Assembly (NCBI GenBank): GCA_022432975.1
Contig: CM039502.1
Location: forward strand, 16,625,453-16,689,452
Origin: Begonia masoniana
Lineage: Eukaryota; Streptophyta; Magnoliopsida; Cucurbitales; Begoniaceae
Direction: 5' to 3'
Length of the DNA stretch: 64,000 nucleotides
Numbering within the stretch: the stretch's first letter is position 1; each line of letters begins with the position of its first letter. Below are positions 1-10,255 of the stretch, one piece after another. Both the position numbers and the translations under genes were made by a program. The notes under the pieces were generated by a model. It was not told the origin of the DNA, made no database searches, and saw only the letters and a list, made by a program, of their open reading frames with translations.

Positions 1-329
1 CTGAACTAATAATATGAGACTCGATGGTCAGATTAAATCGGATGCTAATTGACATGCCTCGGGTTACATTCCAAAGAAAATTTGGCAAAGTCCCATACGT
101 TATCTAATCTCTCTACTTATTACGTGTTCTCTTTTTACAGGTATAATTATGCGGAAGGATTTCACTTGGAGTACATGGAAGAAATCACCAAATGGCCTAT
201 GAGAATTTTTCTTCCCGGCCCTCTAAATGTGTAATTTTATTTTTGAAATTATTTGGCATACATTAGCATTTTTGTATGGAATATTATATTTACATTATGC
301 ATTAGATTATGTGGTTAGGGTTAGATGAA
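1..329 (+). pseudogene. 3' internal end of an upstream copy of the outer retroelement
   Basis: This stretch closely matches 14113-14441, the 3' internal end of the outer element, including the reading frame at 49-234 that ends KWPMRIFLPGPLNV (KWPMRIFLPDPLNV in the other copy). It runs straight into the LTR at 330, so that LTR serves as the 3' LTR of this copy and the 5' LTR of the next one. The product is not recognised. A pyrimidine tract followed by CAG and GTATAATTATG near 140 looks like a 3' splice acceptor in both copies, so the ORF may include read-through intron sequence. Confidence 0.6.
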
Positions 330-1483
330 TGTTGGTGGATTATGGGTTGAAGACTTGGCCACCCAAGTTAAGAAGCTCTCCACACTTATGGATTTTCTCT
401 TCAATAAAAGGAGCCCAAAGGAAGCCTTGGCCCAAGGAAGAGCCCACATTTAAAGGTAGGAAATTGCAGGTACAAATATGGGTGAAACATGGCTCAATGA
501 CATGGCAAAGGCTCAGCCATTGATCAAGGAAGGGCGCTGGACACGTTGGGCCTTCTATCTGGCGCACGCGGGTAAGCAGAACATCACCAGGCAGGCGCGC
601 GCATACATCAGCGGGAGGCGATCGGGCAGCAGCGAAGGCGCGCGGGCTGCTCAGCACCGTTGATGGCGTGCACCCGGGCAGCAATCTGGGCCATCAGATT
701 GTGCGCACAGATCAGCATCCAGCACCGTTGATGAGGCGCGCGGCTGCTCCACGCTGGATCGTTTGATGCGTGCGCCAGCAGCTTCCATCAACTAGATGCG
801 CGCGCACGGATGACTCCCTCCATGGCCGCTGATTATTTTGCATCCAATGGCCACCATTTCTTCTTCAATCCATGCCAAACCCTAATCTACCTTAGGTTGC
901 CTAACTAAGGTTAGAAGCCTCTCCTTGGGTGTTTCCTCGATTCTTGAATCGAGTGGAGAGGTCCTCCCTTGTTTCCCTAACCCTCGGGTTGCTAGGTGAA
1001 CTCGAATCTTTCCCTCACCCTCTTCTCTCGAGATTTGGGTTCGAGGACAAAAACCTAGGCCTAAAGTGGTCGTTTTTCTCTAGAAAAACGTGCACCCGAG
1101 AGCTCAAACGTGAGATAGCTCCTCGGGTCCGCCAAGGGTATTTCCATTTTCTCTACATCCATCTTATTTCTTGCATTTTATTTCTCCTTCACTTCGTCCA
1201 TACACTTTCTCACACACTCACTTTTATTTTATTGCATTTTTCTCTTCATCTCCATTTCATCTTCTTCACGGTTTTCACACACTCAATCCACCTTCATCTT
1301 GTTCATTTATCTTTGCATTTCTTCCGTTGGCCATCACTCACACACACATCACCTTCATCTCATTTACATTTTTCTATTTATTTTCTTCATATTATTTTCG
1401 GTTTTGTGCTACACTACCTCACCCGAGCACTTGATTAACTTTGTGGGTTTAACACAGCCCCTTTTCTAAGGGACCCCGTGTCA
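330..1483 (+). repeat. LTR shared by two tandem copies of the outer element
   Basis: It begins TGTTGGTGG and ends CCCCGTGTCA, with the primer site two bases downstream. It aligns along its length with 14442-15635. It lacks about 66 bases that the other LTR carries around 15049, including the TATATAAG box. It keeps a stretch near 1203-1290 that the other lacks. The variable GC-rich part (540-830) has CpG-dense GCGCGCG runs. The ORFs called inside it are not genes. Confidence 0.75.
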
Positions 1484-1485
1484 AG

Positions 1486-1497
1486 TGGTATCAGAGC
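1486..1497 (+). other. Primer binding site, initiator Met tRNA
   Basis: TGGTATCAGAGC lies two bases after the LTR end at 1483. This is the usual plant retrotransposon match to the 3' end of initiator methionine tRNA. It sets both the LTR boundary and the + orientation of the element to the right. Confidence 0.85.
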
Positions 1498-2189
1498 GTA
1501 AGGTGCTTCCCTTATGCGTTTTAGTTGCATTTAACACTAGTCAAAAGATCGCACAAAACCAGGATAGCCGCTCTTGTTTCTAGCCTTATTTTCGGATCTA
1601 TTGTTGTGCTAACTTTGTGCTATTCATGTCGTATTATTTTCAGCTATTCTCTTGTCATTTAATAGCATGAAATGTATGTTAAAATTGGATTGCATAGTGG
1701 CATTTAAATCGGCAAGGTGAGCATCAATTTTTCCCTCGGTTTCTCTTACTTGTTCTCAGTTTTTGGCATGATATTGGCTCGGTTCTTACATCTTCTTTTG
1801 CTTCGGTTTTGCTAGCATTTAATGATATGTTTTACCCCTTGTTAGCATCTAAAATTTACAGTAACTTATTACCAAAAACCTGAATATATTGAAGCATGAA
1901 AATCGACCAAAGCTAATTCTATAAATCGGCTATTTGTGTTTGTTTCTCCTTGGTTTTTCATGCATGATTCTTCTCATTTTTCCAGCTTATATTGCTATGA
2001 TTGTTTCTACTTATTAGCACTTAGATTTATCTTGTGACTCATCCATTACATGCTAACACTTTAGTATAAAAATTGGTATGCAAATGGATACAAAATGTTG
2101 CTCTAAAATTGGCCATTAATTAAAAGAAATTTTGCTTTATAATAAAAAATTCCAGCATGTTAAACTTGTTATAACTTGTGATTTTAATG
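1498..2189 (+). other. Untranslated leader of the outer element
   Basis: AT-rich sequence between the primer site and the nested insertion at 2195. It resumes at 8707 and runs to the gag start at 9161. No ORF worth naming and no clear repeat is seen in it. Confidence 0.6.
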
Positions 2190-2194
2190 ATATG

Positions 2195-4903
2195 TGTAAC
2201 ACCCGGCATTTTTGATATGTAATAATCTGTTGAATTGTTGTATGGATTTAACTTGCCATAAATACAATAACTATTTTATTGTAAATTTTGGAGCATTTAG
2301 TGAGGGGAGAACCAAACTAATGGCTAACTAAACAAATCAAGTTGGTTTGAAATGCATGGAAGGGTAAATTGGAGAGAAATTAAAGTTGGTGGGAGAAAAC
2401 CAATGGTTGAGTGACATGTGGCAGCTTGTTGAAGAAGTTAAGTTCTTCCCCCTACGTGAAACCCTCTTCACTTCTCTTCTCTGCTCTCTCTCCTTTCTCC
2501 TCTCTGCATTTTCTCTTCCTGACGACAAACAACCATCGAAGTTACTTCGATCTTCTCAGATTCCTTTCTTCTCCTCCGCTAAGGTAAACATCTTCTAATG
2601 CTAACACATTTGGACAAGCAAAAACTATGGGTTATGCTGAAGTTTTAGGTTAAGATAGTTGGGAGAAAACTCTCGGTTTTTGTATGGAAACACATTCGTT
2701 GTTTTCTACAAGTCTGAACGGAGTTTACTGCATAATCTTCCAAGTTATTTGTTAGCATTTGCAAATTGTTTAATTTCTCTACATTGCAGCAACAGATCCG
2801 AGCGTTCCAGGGACATTCGAGCATTCTACATTGCAGCAAACAGGTAAGTTCATATCCGTAGGTTGGCCCTTAAGGCTCTACATCTCGGAGGTACTAGGTT
2901 TTCTGTTCTGTCGGGTTGTTTTGGGTAGAAAGGTTATAGTTATGTTCTGAGTTGTCTATGTTCTGTTTCACCGTATATTCTGTTATTTCTGTCATCTGCT
3001 CTCTACCTGTTTAAGTTCAAGCACTGTTCATGCATACATGTTTTCTCTGAAAGACATGCAAATGTTTTCTATACACTGTTTGAAACTAAACAAGATAAAA
3101 TCTGACTGAAATGTACTGGTTAGGTGCGGGACGGGGACTGGCCCTCTGGTTTTATCCCTCCCTGGGAATCTGAAAATTTATTGTCCCTAGCAAGGACCCT
3201 CTGGTTTTATCCCTCCCTGGGATTCTGAAAATTGCTGTGCCGGATAGTGCACCCTCTGTTTGCCAGTTCCACTATAAGCCCCACTTACACCCCTCTGCCA
3301 CTGAAACGTAATGTTCTGTACTGTCACCGTATTTCTGAAAACCGCATGCATAGCATTCTGCATCACTGTATTTATATGTTCTTACTGAGTTTTTAGACTC
3401 ATAGGTGAACTCCCTGATGTAGGTACTGAACCTGAAAGTGAGGACCTTGTGCCTCAATCCGATGACTAGATGGCTGGTGGCTCGAGCTCTCGGGGTGGTT
3501 GCTGCAGTCAGACACAATTTTCTGTCCCGAGGTTTAAGTCTTAGTTTTTAAAGTAAAGTTCACATCTGTAAACTCTTCTGGAAATTCTGTTGTGTTTGTC
3601 TTAAAACTCTGTTAAGGTTCAGTGTTTTGTTTTAAAAACTCTGTAGGAAATTCTGTTGGATATATATATATATATATAATGTATAAGTCCTGATGGACAA
3701 GTTTTAAATCTTTGTTGACAGTTGGTAGTTGTCTCCTGAAATATTCTGTATTAATGTCTTGAAATGTTTTGAAAACATTCTGGAACTGTTTGGGTTCTCC
3801 CTTTTCAGGTCATGCATAGATGGTCTCAAATTTAGAGCTATCCATGCAGTTTGTTTTCTTGAAATCTGTCATTTGTAATGAAGGTCTGAAACCTGCATGC
3901 CTTCTGTTGTGCTCGAGAACCATGTTTTGATGTGGTTTGAGAATCTGAGACGTTTAATTCTTCTGTTTTTATGCCCTCTGTCTGTATGCTTTCCTGTCAA
4001 AAGTTGTAAATTTTACCTTTAAAACTATGTCTTCTGATTACATCTACCGGTAGGAATTTTGCCTGCATCTACCGCCAAACAGTGTTTCTGCCTTAGGTCT
4101 TCATCTTCTGATTTAAATTGCTAACTTTATCTTCCGATGACGTCATTACATCTTCCGAAGACGTCGTCACACATTTCGATTATGTTTATAGCCTTTATCT
4201 GCCGATGATGTCATCACATCTTCCGATGACGTCATCACATATTCCGATTACGCTTACTGCCTATATCTGCCGATGATGTCATCACATCTTCTGATGATGT
4301 CATACGATGATTTCTGCCTATATCTTCCGCCCAGTTTTACTCGTCTTCAGTTTCTCTTCTTCTGACGATTACGTTTAATGCTGGCATCTTCCGGTTGACG
4401 TCATCCATCTTCCGGCTGACGTCATCACCTTATCCGATCTCAGCTGCTGTCTGCTTCTTTCGGCTGACGTCATCTCCTCTTCCGGCTGACGTCACCCACT
4501 GTTTACTTCTTCCAATTTCAGAGCATCATTTCGGTTTAATTTCATCTACAGCCCAACAGTATTCTGCTTCTTTTAAAACTAAGTCTTCCGCCAGATTTCT
4601 GCCTATGCCTTCCGACTTCATCCCCTGTTTTCTGCTGTTATTTATACTCTGTTACTCACTGTAGTTTCTCCCCTCTGTAATGCTATGCTCTTTTAGGGTT
4701 TTCATTGACAGTGCATATTTTCTGTCATTCGGTTCTGTTTTTCGTTAAAGTTTTAAAAGTTCAGTTGGCTTTCATAAGTTGTTCCAGTAACGCTGTCTGT
4801 TCTGTTTACGTTCAAAAAAAATTAGTCACCGTTTTCTGCAAATGACCCGGAGTGACGGCTCGGTTCTCGGGTTCCGATCGTGATCCGATTTCGGGCTGTC
4901 ACA
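2195..4903 (+). repeat. 5' LTR of the nested gypsy element
   Basis: A 2709-bp LTR from TGTAACACCC to CTGTCACA. Its last 1.2 kb (3693-4903) matches 7517-8701. It contains an AT dinucleotide run near 3660-3679 and, towards the 3' end, a block of CATCTTCCGATG-type repeats with TGACGTCA palindromes. ORFs in it, such as 4395-4664, are not conserved genes. Confidence 0.85.
4120..4500 (+). promoter_or_regulatory. Cluster of TGACGTCA palindromes in repeat block
   Basis: Six perfect TGACGTCA palindromes lie at 4138, 4227, 4396, 4417, 4465 and 4487, set in imperfect repeats of the form CATCTTCCGATGACGTCATC. TGACGTCA is the known core site of plant bZIP factors (CRE or C-box/TGA class). The matching part of the 3' LTR (7927-8300) also holds six, though individual sites have shifted by point mutation. 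A role as LTR enhancer is inferred. Confidence 0.5.
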
Positions 4904-4907
4904 GTTG

Positions 4908-4919
4908 TGGTATCAGAGC
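4908..4919 (+). other. Primer binding site of the nested gypsy element
   Basis: TGGTATCAGAGC, four bases after the 5' LTR end, complementary to initiator methionine tRNA. Confidence 0.85.
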
Positions 4920-5064
4920 GACAAGGTTTTAAAACCGATTCTGTGAAATGTCTGACTGCACAACCCGCCACGTGATATCGCTCCACCAACTGTAAGTGTC
5001 TAATGTTCCTTAAAAAGTTTCTGTTTATTAAATTAGGTTATTTCGTTTATAGGGTTTATTAGAA

Positions 5065-6060
5065 ATGGTGAGAGGACATCAAGAAGAGTCAAGCGAAAGC
5101 TATCGAGCCATTGACCGACTGACCGAACTAGTGGGTGCACAGTCACGCATGGTTGAACGCATGATGGCCAGAGAAGATGATAGAAACAATAACCATGGGA
5201 ATAACAATCGTGATAATGCGCCGCGAGACAACAGTGGAGACAGATTCCGGTGACTCCAGCCGCCTTCATTTGATAGACTGTCTTTAGACCCGACCCGTGC
5301 TGCAACCTAGATTCGAACAATGGAGAAGATGTTTGGATATGCAGAAGTAGAAGACAACAAGAAAGTCATTTGCGCCACGTTCTATCTCACCGAAAGTGCG
5401 AGATTTTGGTGGGACACAGTGCAGTCAACTACAGTGGCATTAAGCTGGGAAGGATTCACGAAAATCTTCTACGAGAAGTACTTTGACCGGGGGGTGAGGA
5501 AGGAAAAGTTGCTTGAATTCTCTCAGCTGCGACAATATGGGTCAGTGGCTGAATATGTTCAGAAATTCGAGTCACTATCCCGATATGCAACACATATGGT
5601 GGCCACCGATGAGAACAAGGTGCACCAATTCATTAAAGGGTTAAAGATGGACCTTCTACGAGGGATCACAACCGGAGGATTCGATGAGGCACCGTATGTG
5701 AAGGTGGTGGCCAAGGCTTATCAGTTAGAGGCCTTAGAAATAAAGTCCCAGAGACAAAGAGATTCACCAAGAGGGATTATTCGAAATGTTCCTCAACAGC
5801 AACAACAGCAACAGCAAAGAGGCCAAAATTTTCAACCTCAGCAGCAACAAAACAGGGGCATTAAGAGGCCCAATGAGACCATCACTTACCCAGACAAAGG
5901 GAAGAGACCGATGGGAGATCCTCAGCTCATCGTATGCCCACGATGCCAGAAAAGTCACAAGGGTGAATGCAGGCTTCTTACGGGTGGCTGCTTCTGATGT
6001 GGCAAAGGAGGCCATCACGTCCGTGATTGCCCGATACCCGACACGAGACAAAATCAGGCC
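5065..6060 (+). pseudogene. gag: gag of the nested gypsy element, interrupted
   Basis: Starts MVRGHQEESSESYRAID and continues in one frame through the capsid region (ARFWWDTVQS, then FYEKYFDRGVRKEK) to a glutamine-rich stretch and a double zinc knuckle (CPRCQKSHKGEC, then [17 protein letters not shown]). In-frame stops lie at 5251 (TGA), 5308 (TAG) and 5995 (TGA, between the first two cysteines of the second knuckle). No frameshift is needed, so the gene died by point mutation. It is paralogous to the gag at 49203-49811. Confidence 0.85.
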
Positions 6061-7516
6061 GTGCCAAGAGTCTTTGCAATGATGGAGGATGTTGATGATG
6101 CTGATCTGCACACAGTAATTACAGGTACAATTTTGGTGTGTGACGTACCTGCATATACTTTGTTTGACACGGGGGCCACTCATTCGTTTGTGGCCATGGA
6201 CTTTGCGGGTAGGGAGAACTTGTGCCTTGCATCGTCAGATCAGCCCTACAGTGTTATGCTACCATCCGGAGAGTTTATGCACTCCGAGCAGGCAGTGCAG
6301 GGTGATATAGTGTCAGTTGGAGACCAGAAATTGTATGCCAATCTTATCGTCATCGGTATGAAAGGATACAAAGTGATTCTGGGGCTGGACTGGCTATTTA
6401 GACATCATGCCACCATCGACTGTAGGTCCGGGCTTGTGACTTTTAAGCGCCCGAACGAAGTAGAGTTCTCCGATCAGGCAATACCAAAGAAACATAGTAT
6501 GCCTGTCATATCCACCTTGAAAGCTCAACAGTTGATGAGGTCAGGATGTGTCGGATTCCTTGCCCACGTAGTAGATGTTCAAAGACATGGTGAGGTGGAA
6601 CTTCAAAATATTTCGGTAGTTCGAGACTTCTCAGAGGTCTTCCTGGATGACTTACCGGGATTGCCACCTGATCGTGTGATCGAGTTCGAGATCGATGTGT
6701 ATCCTGGTGCTGAACCAGTATCGAAGAATCCGTACCGTATGGCACCGATTGAGCTAAGGGAGTTGAAGGCTCAGCTAAAGGAATTGGTGGATAAGGGTTT
6801 TGTGCGCCCTAGTTTTTCTCTGTGGGGTGCCCCCGTCTTGTTTGTTAAGAAGAAGGATAGGTCCCTACGGATGTGTATTGACTACCGTGAGCTAAACAAG
6901 TTAACGATCAAGAATAAGTACTCGTTGCCGAGAATCGATGATTTATTTGACCAACTACAAGGGGCTCAAGTATTCTCTAAGATCGATTTGCGCTCCGGTT
7001 ATTACCAGTTGAAGGTCAGAGCTGATGAGATTCCAAAGACCGCTTTCAGGACTCGGTACGGGCACTAGAAATTCTTAGTGATGTCGTTCGGGTTAACTAA
7101 TGCTCCGGCAGTGTTTATGGACCTGATGAATAGGATATTCCAAGATGTCTTGGATAAATTTGTGATCGTTTTCATCGACGACAATCTGGTTTACTCCAGG
7201 AGTGAGGCCGAACATGAAAAGCACTTGGCTATAGTACTGTCAATCCTAATGCAGCATCAATTATATGCCAAGCTATCAAAGTGTGAATTCTGGCTGAGTA
7301 GGATTAATTTCCTAGGCCACGTGGTGTCTGCTGAAGGAGTGTCTGTGGATCCAGCCAAAATTCTGGCAGTGGAGGAATGGGCAAGACCAAGAAGTGCCAG
7401 TGAGGTACGGAGTTTTATCGGATTAGCTGGTTATTACAGAAAGTTCATCAAGGGATTCTCTGTGATAGCAAAGCCTATGACCAGCTTAACGAGGAAGGAT
7501 ATCAAATTCAGGTGGT
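6061..7516 (+). pseudogene. pol: Protease and reverse transcriptase of the nested gypsy element, truncated
   Basis: In frame with gag. The retropepsin shows [15 protein letters not shown] near 6157-6201. The RT follows with [41 protein letters not shown] and the catalytic motif FIDDNLVYS (FIDDIL is usual; both aspartates remain). A TAG stop at 7066-7068 falls just before the [13 protein letters not shown] block. Coding ends at about 7516, after [10 protein letters not shown], where sequence continues as LTR. RNase H, integrase and chromodomain are missing. Confidence 0.88.
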
Positions 7517-8701
7517 CTGATGGACAAGTTTTAAATCTCTGTTGACAGTTGGTAGTTGTCTCCTGAAATATTCTGTATTAATGTCTTGAAATGTTTTGAA
7601 AACATTCTGGAACTGTTTGGGTTCTCCCTTTTCAGGTCATGCATGGATGGTCTCGAATTTTAGAGCTATCCATGCAGTTTGTTTTCTTGAAATCTGTCAT
7701 TTGTAATGAAGGTCTGAAACCTGCATGCCTTCTGTTGTGCTCGAGAACCATGTTTTGATGTGGTTTGAGAATCTGAGACGTTTAAGTCTTCTGTTTTTTG
7801 CCCTCTGTCTGTATGCTTTCCTGTCAAAAGTTGTAAATTTTACCTTTAAAACTATGTCTTCTGATTACATCTACCGGTAGGAATTTTGCCTGCATCTACC
7901 GCCAAACAGTGTTTCTGCCTTAGGTCTTCATCTTCCGATGATGTCATCACATCTTCTGATGACGTCGTCACACATTCCGATTACGTTTACTGCCTTTATC
8001 TGCCGATGACGTCATCACATATTCCGATGACTTCATCACATATTCCGATTACGTTTACTGCCTATATCTGCCGATGACATCATCACATCTTTCGATGACG
8101 TCATACGATGATTTCTGCCTATATCTTCCACCCAGTTTTACTCGTCTTCAGTTTCTCTTCTTCTGATGATTACGTTTAATGCTTGCATCTTCCGGTTGAC
8201 GTCATCCATCTTCCGACTGACGTCATCACCTTATCTGATCTTAGCTGCTGTCTGCTTCTTCCGGCTGACGTCATCTCCTCTTCCGGCTGACGTCACCCAC
8301 TGTTTACTTCTTCCGATTTCAGAGCATCATTTTGGTTTAATTTCATCTACAGCCCAACAGTATTCTGCTTCTTTTAAAACTAAGTCTTCCACCAGATTTC
8401 TGCCTATGCCTTCCGACTTCATCCCCTGTTTTCTGCTGTTATTTATACTCTGTTACTCACTGTTTCTCCCCTCTGTAAAGCTATGCTCTTTTAGGGTTTG
8501 TATTGACAGTGCATGTTTTCTGTCATTCGGTTCTATTTTCCGTTAAAGTTTTAAAAGTTCAGTTGGCTTTCATAAGTTGTTCCAGTAACGCTGTCTGTTC
8601 TGTTTACGTTCAAAAAAAATTAGTCACCGTTTTCTGCAAATGACCCGGAGTGACGGCTCGGTTCTCGGGTTCCGATCGGGATCCGGTTTCAGGTTGTCAC
8701 A
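7517..8701 (+). repeat. Truncated 3' LTR of the nested gypsy element
   Basis: Matches 3693-4903 of the 5' LTR from CTGATGGACAAG to the terminal TGTCACA. The first 1.5 kb of the LTR is missing. The join to RT lies in a short shared CTGATGGA, typical of deletion by illegitimate recombination. Confidence 0.85.
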
Positions 8702-8706
8702 ATATG

Positions 8707-9160
8707 TCTTGCTGTTTTTGAATTATAATATTTGCATTGGAATTATATTGGTTGAATATTGGTTAAAGTTAAGGAATTTGTGACGTTTGGTTGGATTGGT
8801 GAAACTAGACACTTATTGAAATTTCATTTCTAAAATTAGTTTGATAAGTATTTATTGAAATTGCTAAGTTGATTATTGACTTCAAATTTAAAATGTTAAG
8901 TGTGAGCATGAATTTTATCTATTATTGTCTTAGCTAGGAAACATTCCTTAGTGCCTAAATTTCATCTAAGATACTAAATAGATAATCACCTCACCAATGT
9001 AAGATGAACAACTTAGACATGAATTTAAATTTGAATTTGAATTAAAATACTTAGTTATAACTAATAGAAGTAGATTTACACGTGATACACCACACCAAGA
9101 GACTAATCGAATTAGGGACACTCCCCTCCCGAAAACACACATCTTGAGGGTTAATCTAGC
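8707..9160 (+). other. Leader of the outer element, resumed
   Basis: Non-coding AT-rich sequence after the ATATG duplication, continuing the leader interrupted at 2189 and leading to the gag start at 9161. The minus ORF at 8966-9184 has no recognisable motif. Confidence 0.55.
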
Positions 9161-10255
9161 ATGCAAGGTGGAATGCAAGGTCAAATCAATGCCCTAACAG
9201 GCTTGGTCACTAACCTCACCCAACAAATCAAGGACGTTTCCCTTGAAATAGCCTAATTTAAGGAATACATGAACAATCATTCTCGACGAGAATCCCATGA
9301 ACGAGAGACCTTCTCTAGGATTATACCCAAATGTCCTAGACGTCGTACCCCTTTTCAACAACCCTTAGAGGAAGAAGAATGGGCGGAGTCCCAAAGAAGG
9401 AAACCCCATTATTATGAATCGGAGGATGAGGAATGGGCGGGAGATGATTAAGGGCAATATTGTCCAAATCGTCGTAGGGACAACGACGACCTCCGTAACA
9501 TTAAAATCTCAATTCCACCTTTCAATGGAACGTGTGACGGGCACACATATTTAGATTGAGTTGACAAGGGTGAGAGAGTTTTTGAATGCCATGATTACTC
9601 CGAGAGAGTAAAAATAAAACTTGCTTCTCTTGAACTTACGTGCCACGCTGCACTATGGTGGTCCAACTTTAAAAGCCAAAGAATGAGAACATTAGGTTAC
9701 CCCGTCTCAACTTGGAATTTCATGAAAGAATTAATGCATTAGAGGTTTGTCCCCCGACACTATAAACACGAGCTTTTCCACCAACTCCAAACCCTTAGAC
9801 AAGATAACCTCACCGTTGACGAATACCTTACGGAATTTGAAACACTCAATATGCGCTGTGCTATTGAGGAACCTGAAGAACAACTAATCGCGAGGTTTAT
9901 TCAAGGACTCAACCGCAAAATAGGTGATGCGGTGGAAATACAACAACTTGAGGCTATGGACTTGGTCATCCAATTAGCCCTCACGGTGGAGAGACAATTG
10001 AAAAGAAAACGTGAAAGCAATATTCCTAACAAGTTCCCACCAAGAAATTTTAACCATGAGAAATTTACTCCAAAGCATGAAGACAAGAGGCCCTTCAATC
10101 GTAATTGGCCTCCGAAAGGATCAAACACCACTCACAATCCCCCACCAACAAACAAAACCCTAGAAAACCAACCAAAAGGACCAAGATCACGTGATGTCCA
10201 ATGCTTTAAATGTCTAGGCAAGGGACATTATGCTAACGAATGCACTAACCGCCAT
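9161..10255 (+). pseudogene. gag: gag of the outer element (part 1), four stops
   Basis: Starts MQGGMQGQINALTGLVTNLT and keeps one frame to 10255. It reads through the capsid region (IKISIPPFNGTCDGHTYLD, AALWWSNFKSQRM, FVPRHYKHELFHQLQTL, LTVDEYLTEFETL) to a CCHC knuckle, CFKCLGKGHYANEC, near 10201-10242. In-frame stops are at 9254 (TAA), 9449 (TAA), 9557 (TGA, where this family normally has Trp) and 9740 (TAG). The gene is cut by the solo LTR at 10256, five residues after the knuckle, and resumes at 12720. Confidence 0.82.

Larger units (their letters stand above)
2195..8701 (+). mobile_element. Nested gypsy element, chromovirus-like (Tekay/Del type)
   Basis: The element starts TGTAACACCCGG and ends GTTGTCACA, flanked by the 5-bp duplication ATATG (2190-2194 and 8702-8706). 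It has a 2.7-kb 5' LTR, a primer site, and gag-protease-RT in one + strand frame broken only by nonsense codons. At about 7516 the RT coding sequence passes directly into the middle of the 3' LTR, so RNase H, integrase, any chromodomain, the polypurine tract and the first 1.5 kb of the 3' LTR are gone. Clade assignment rests on the DTGATHSF protease motif and LTR termini and is inferred. Confidence 0.88.

Noticed and set aside
929..1438. 169-codon ORF in the outer LTR
   Set aside because: Pyrimidine-rich LTR sequence; the homologous LTR at 15120-15600 breaks the frame by indels.
3660..3679. AT dinucleotide run as a possible promoter or origin
   Set aside because: Simple microsatellite within the LTR; absent or short elsewhere.
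4395..4664. Hydrophobic 89-codon ORF in the gypsy LTR, repeated at 8166-8546
   Set aside because: Explained by the duplicated LTR; TCTTCCG repeats give Ser/Phe/Leu codons and there is no start context or family match.
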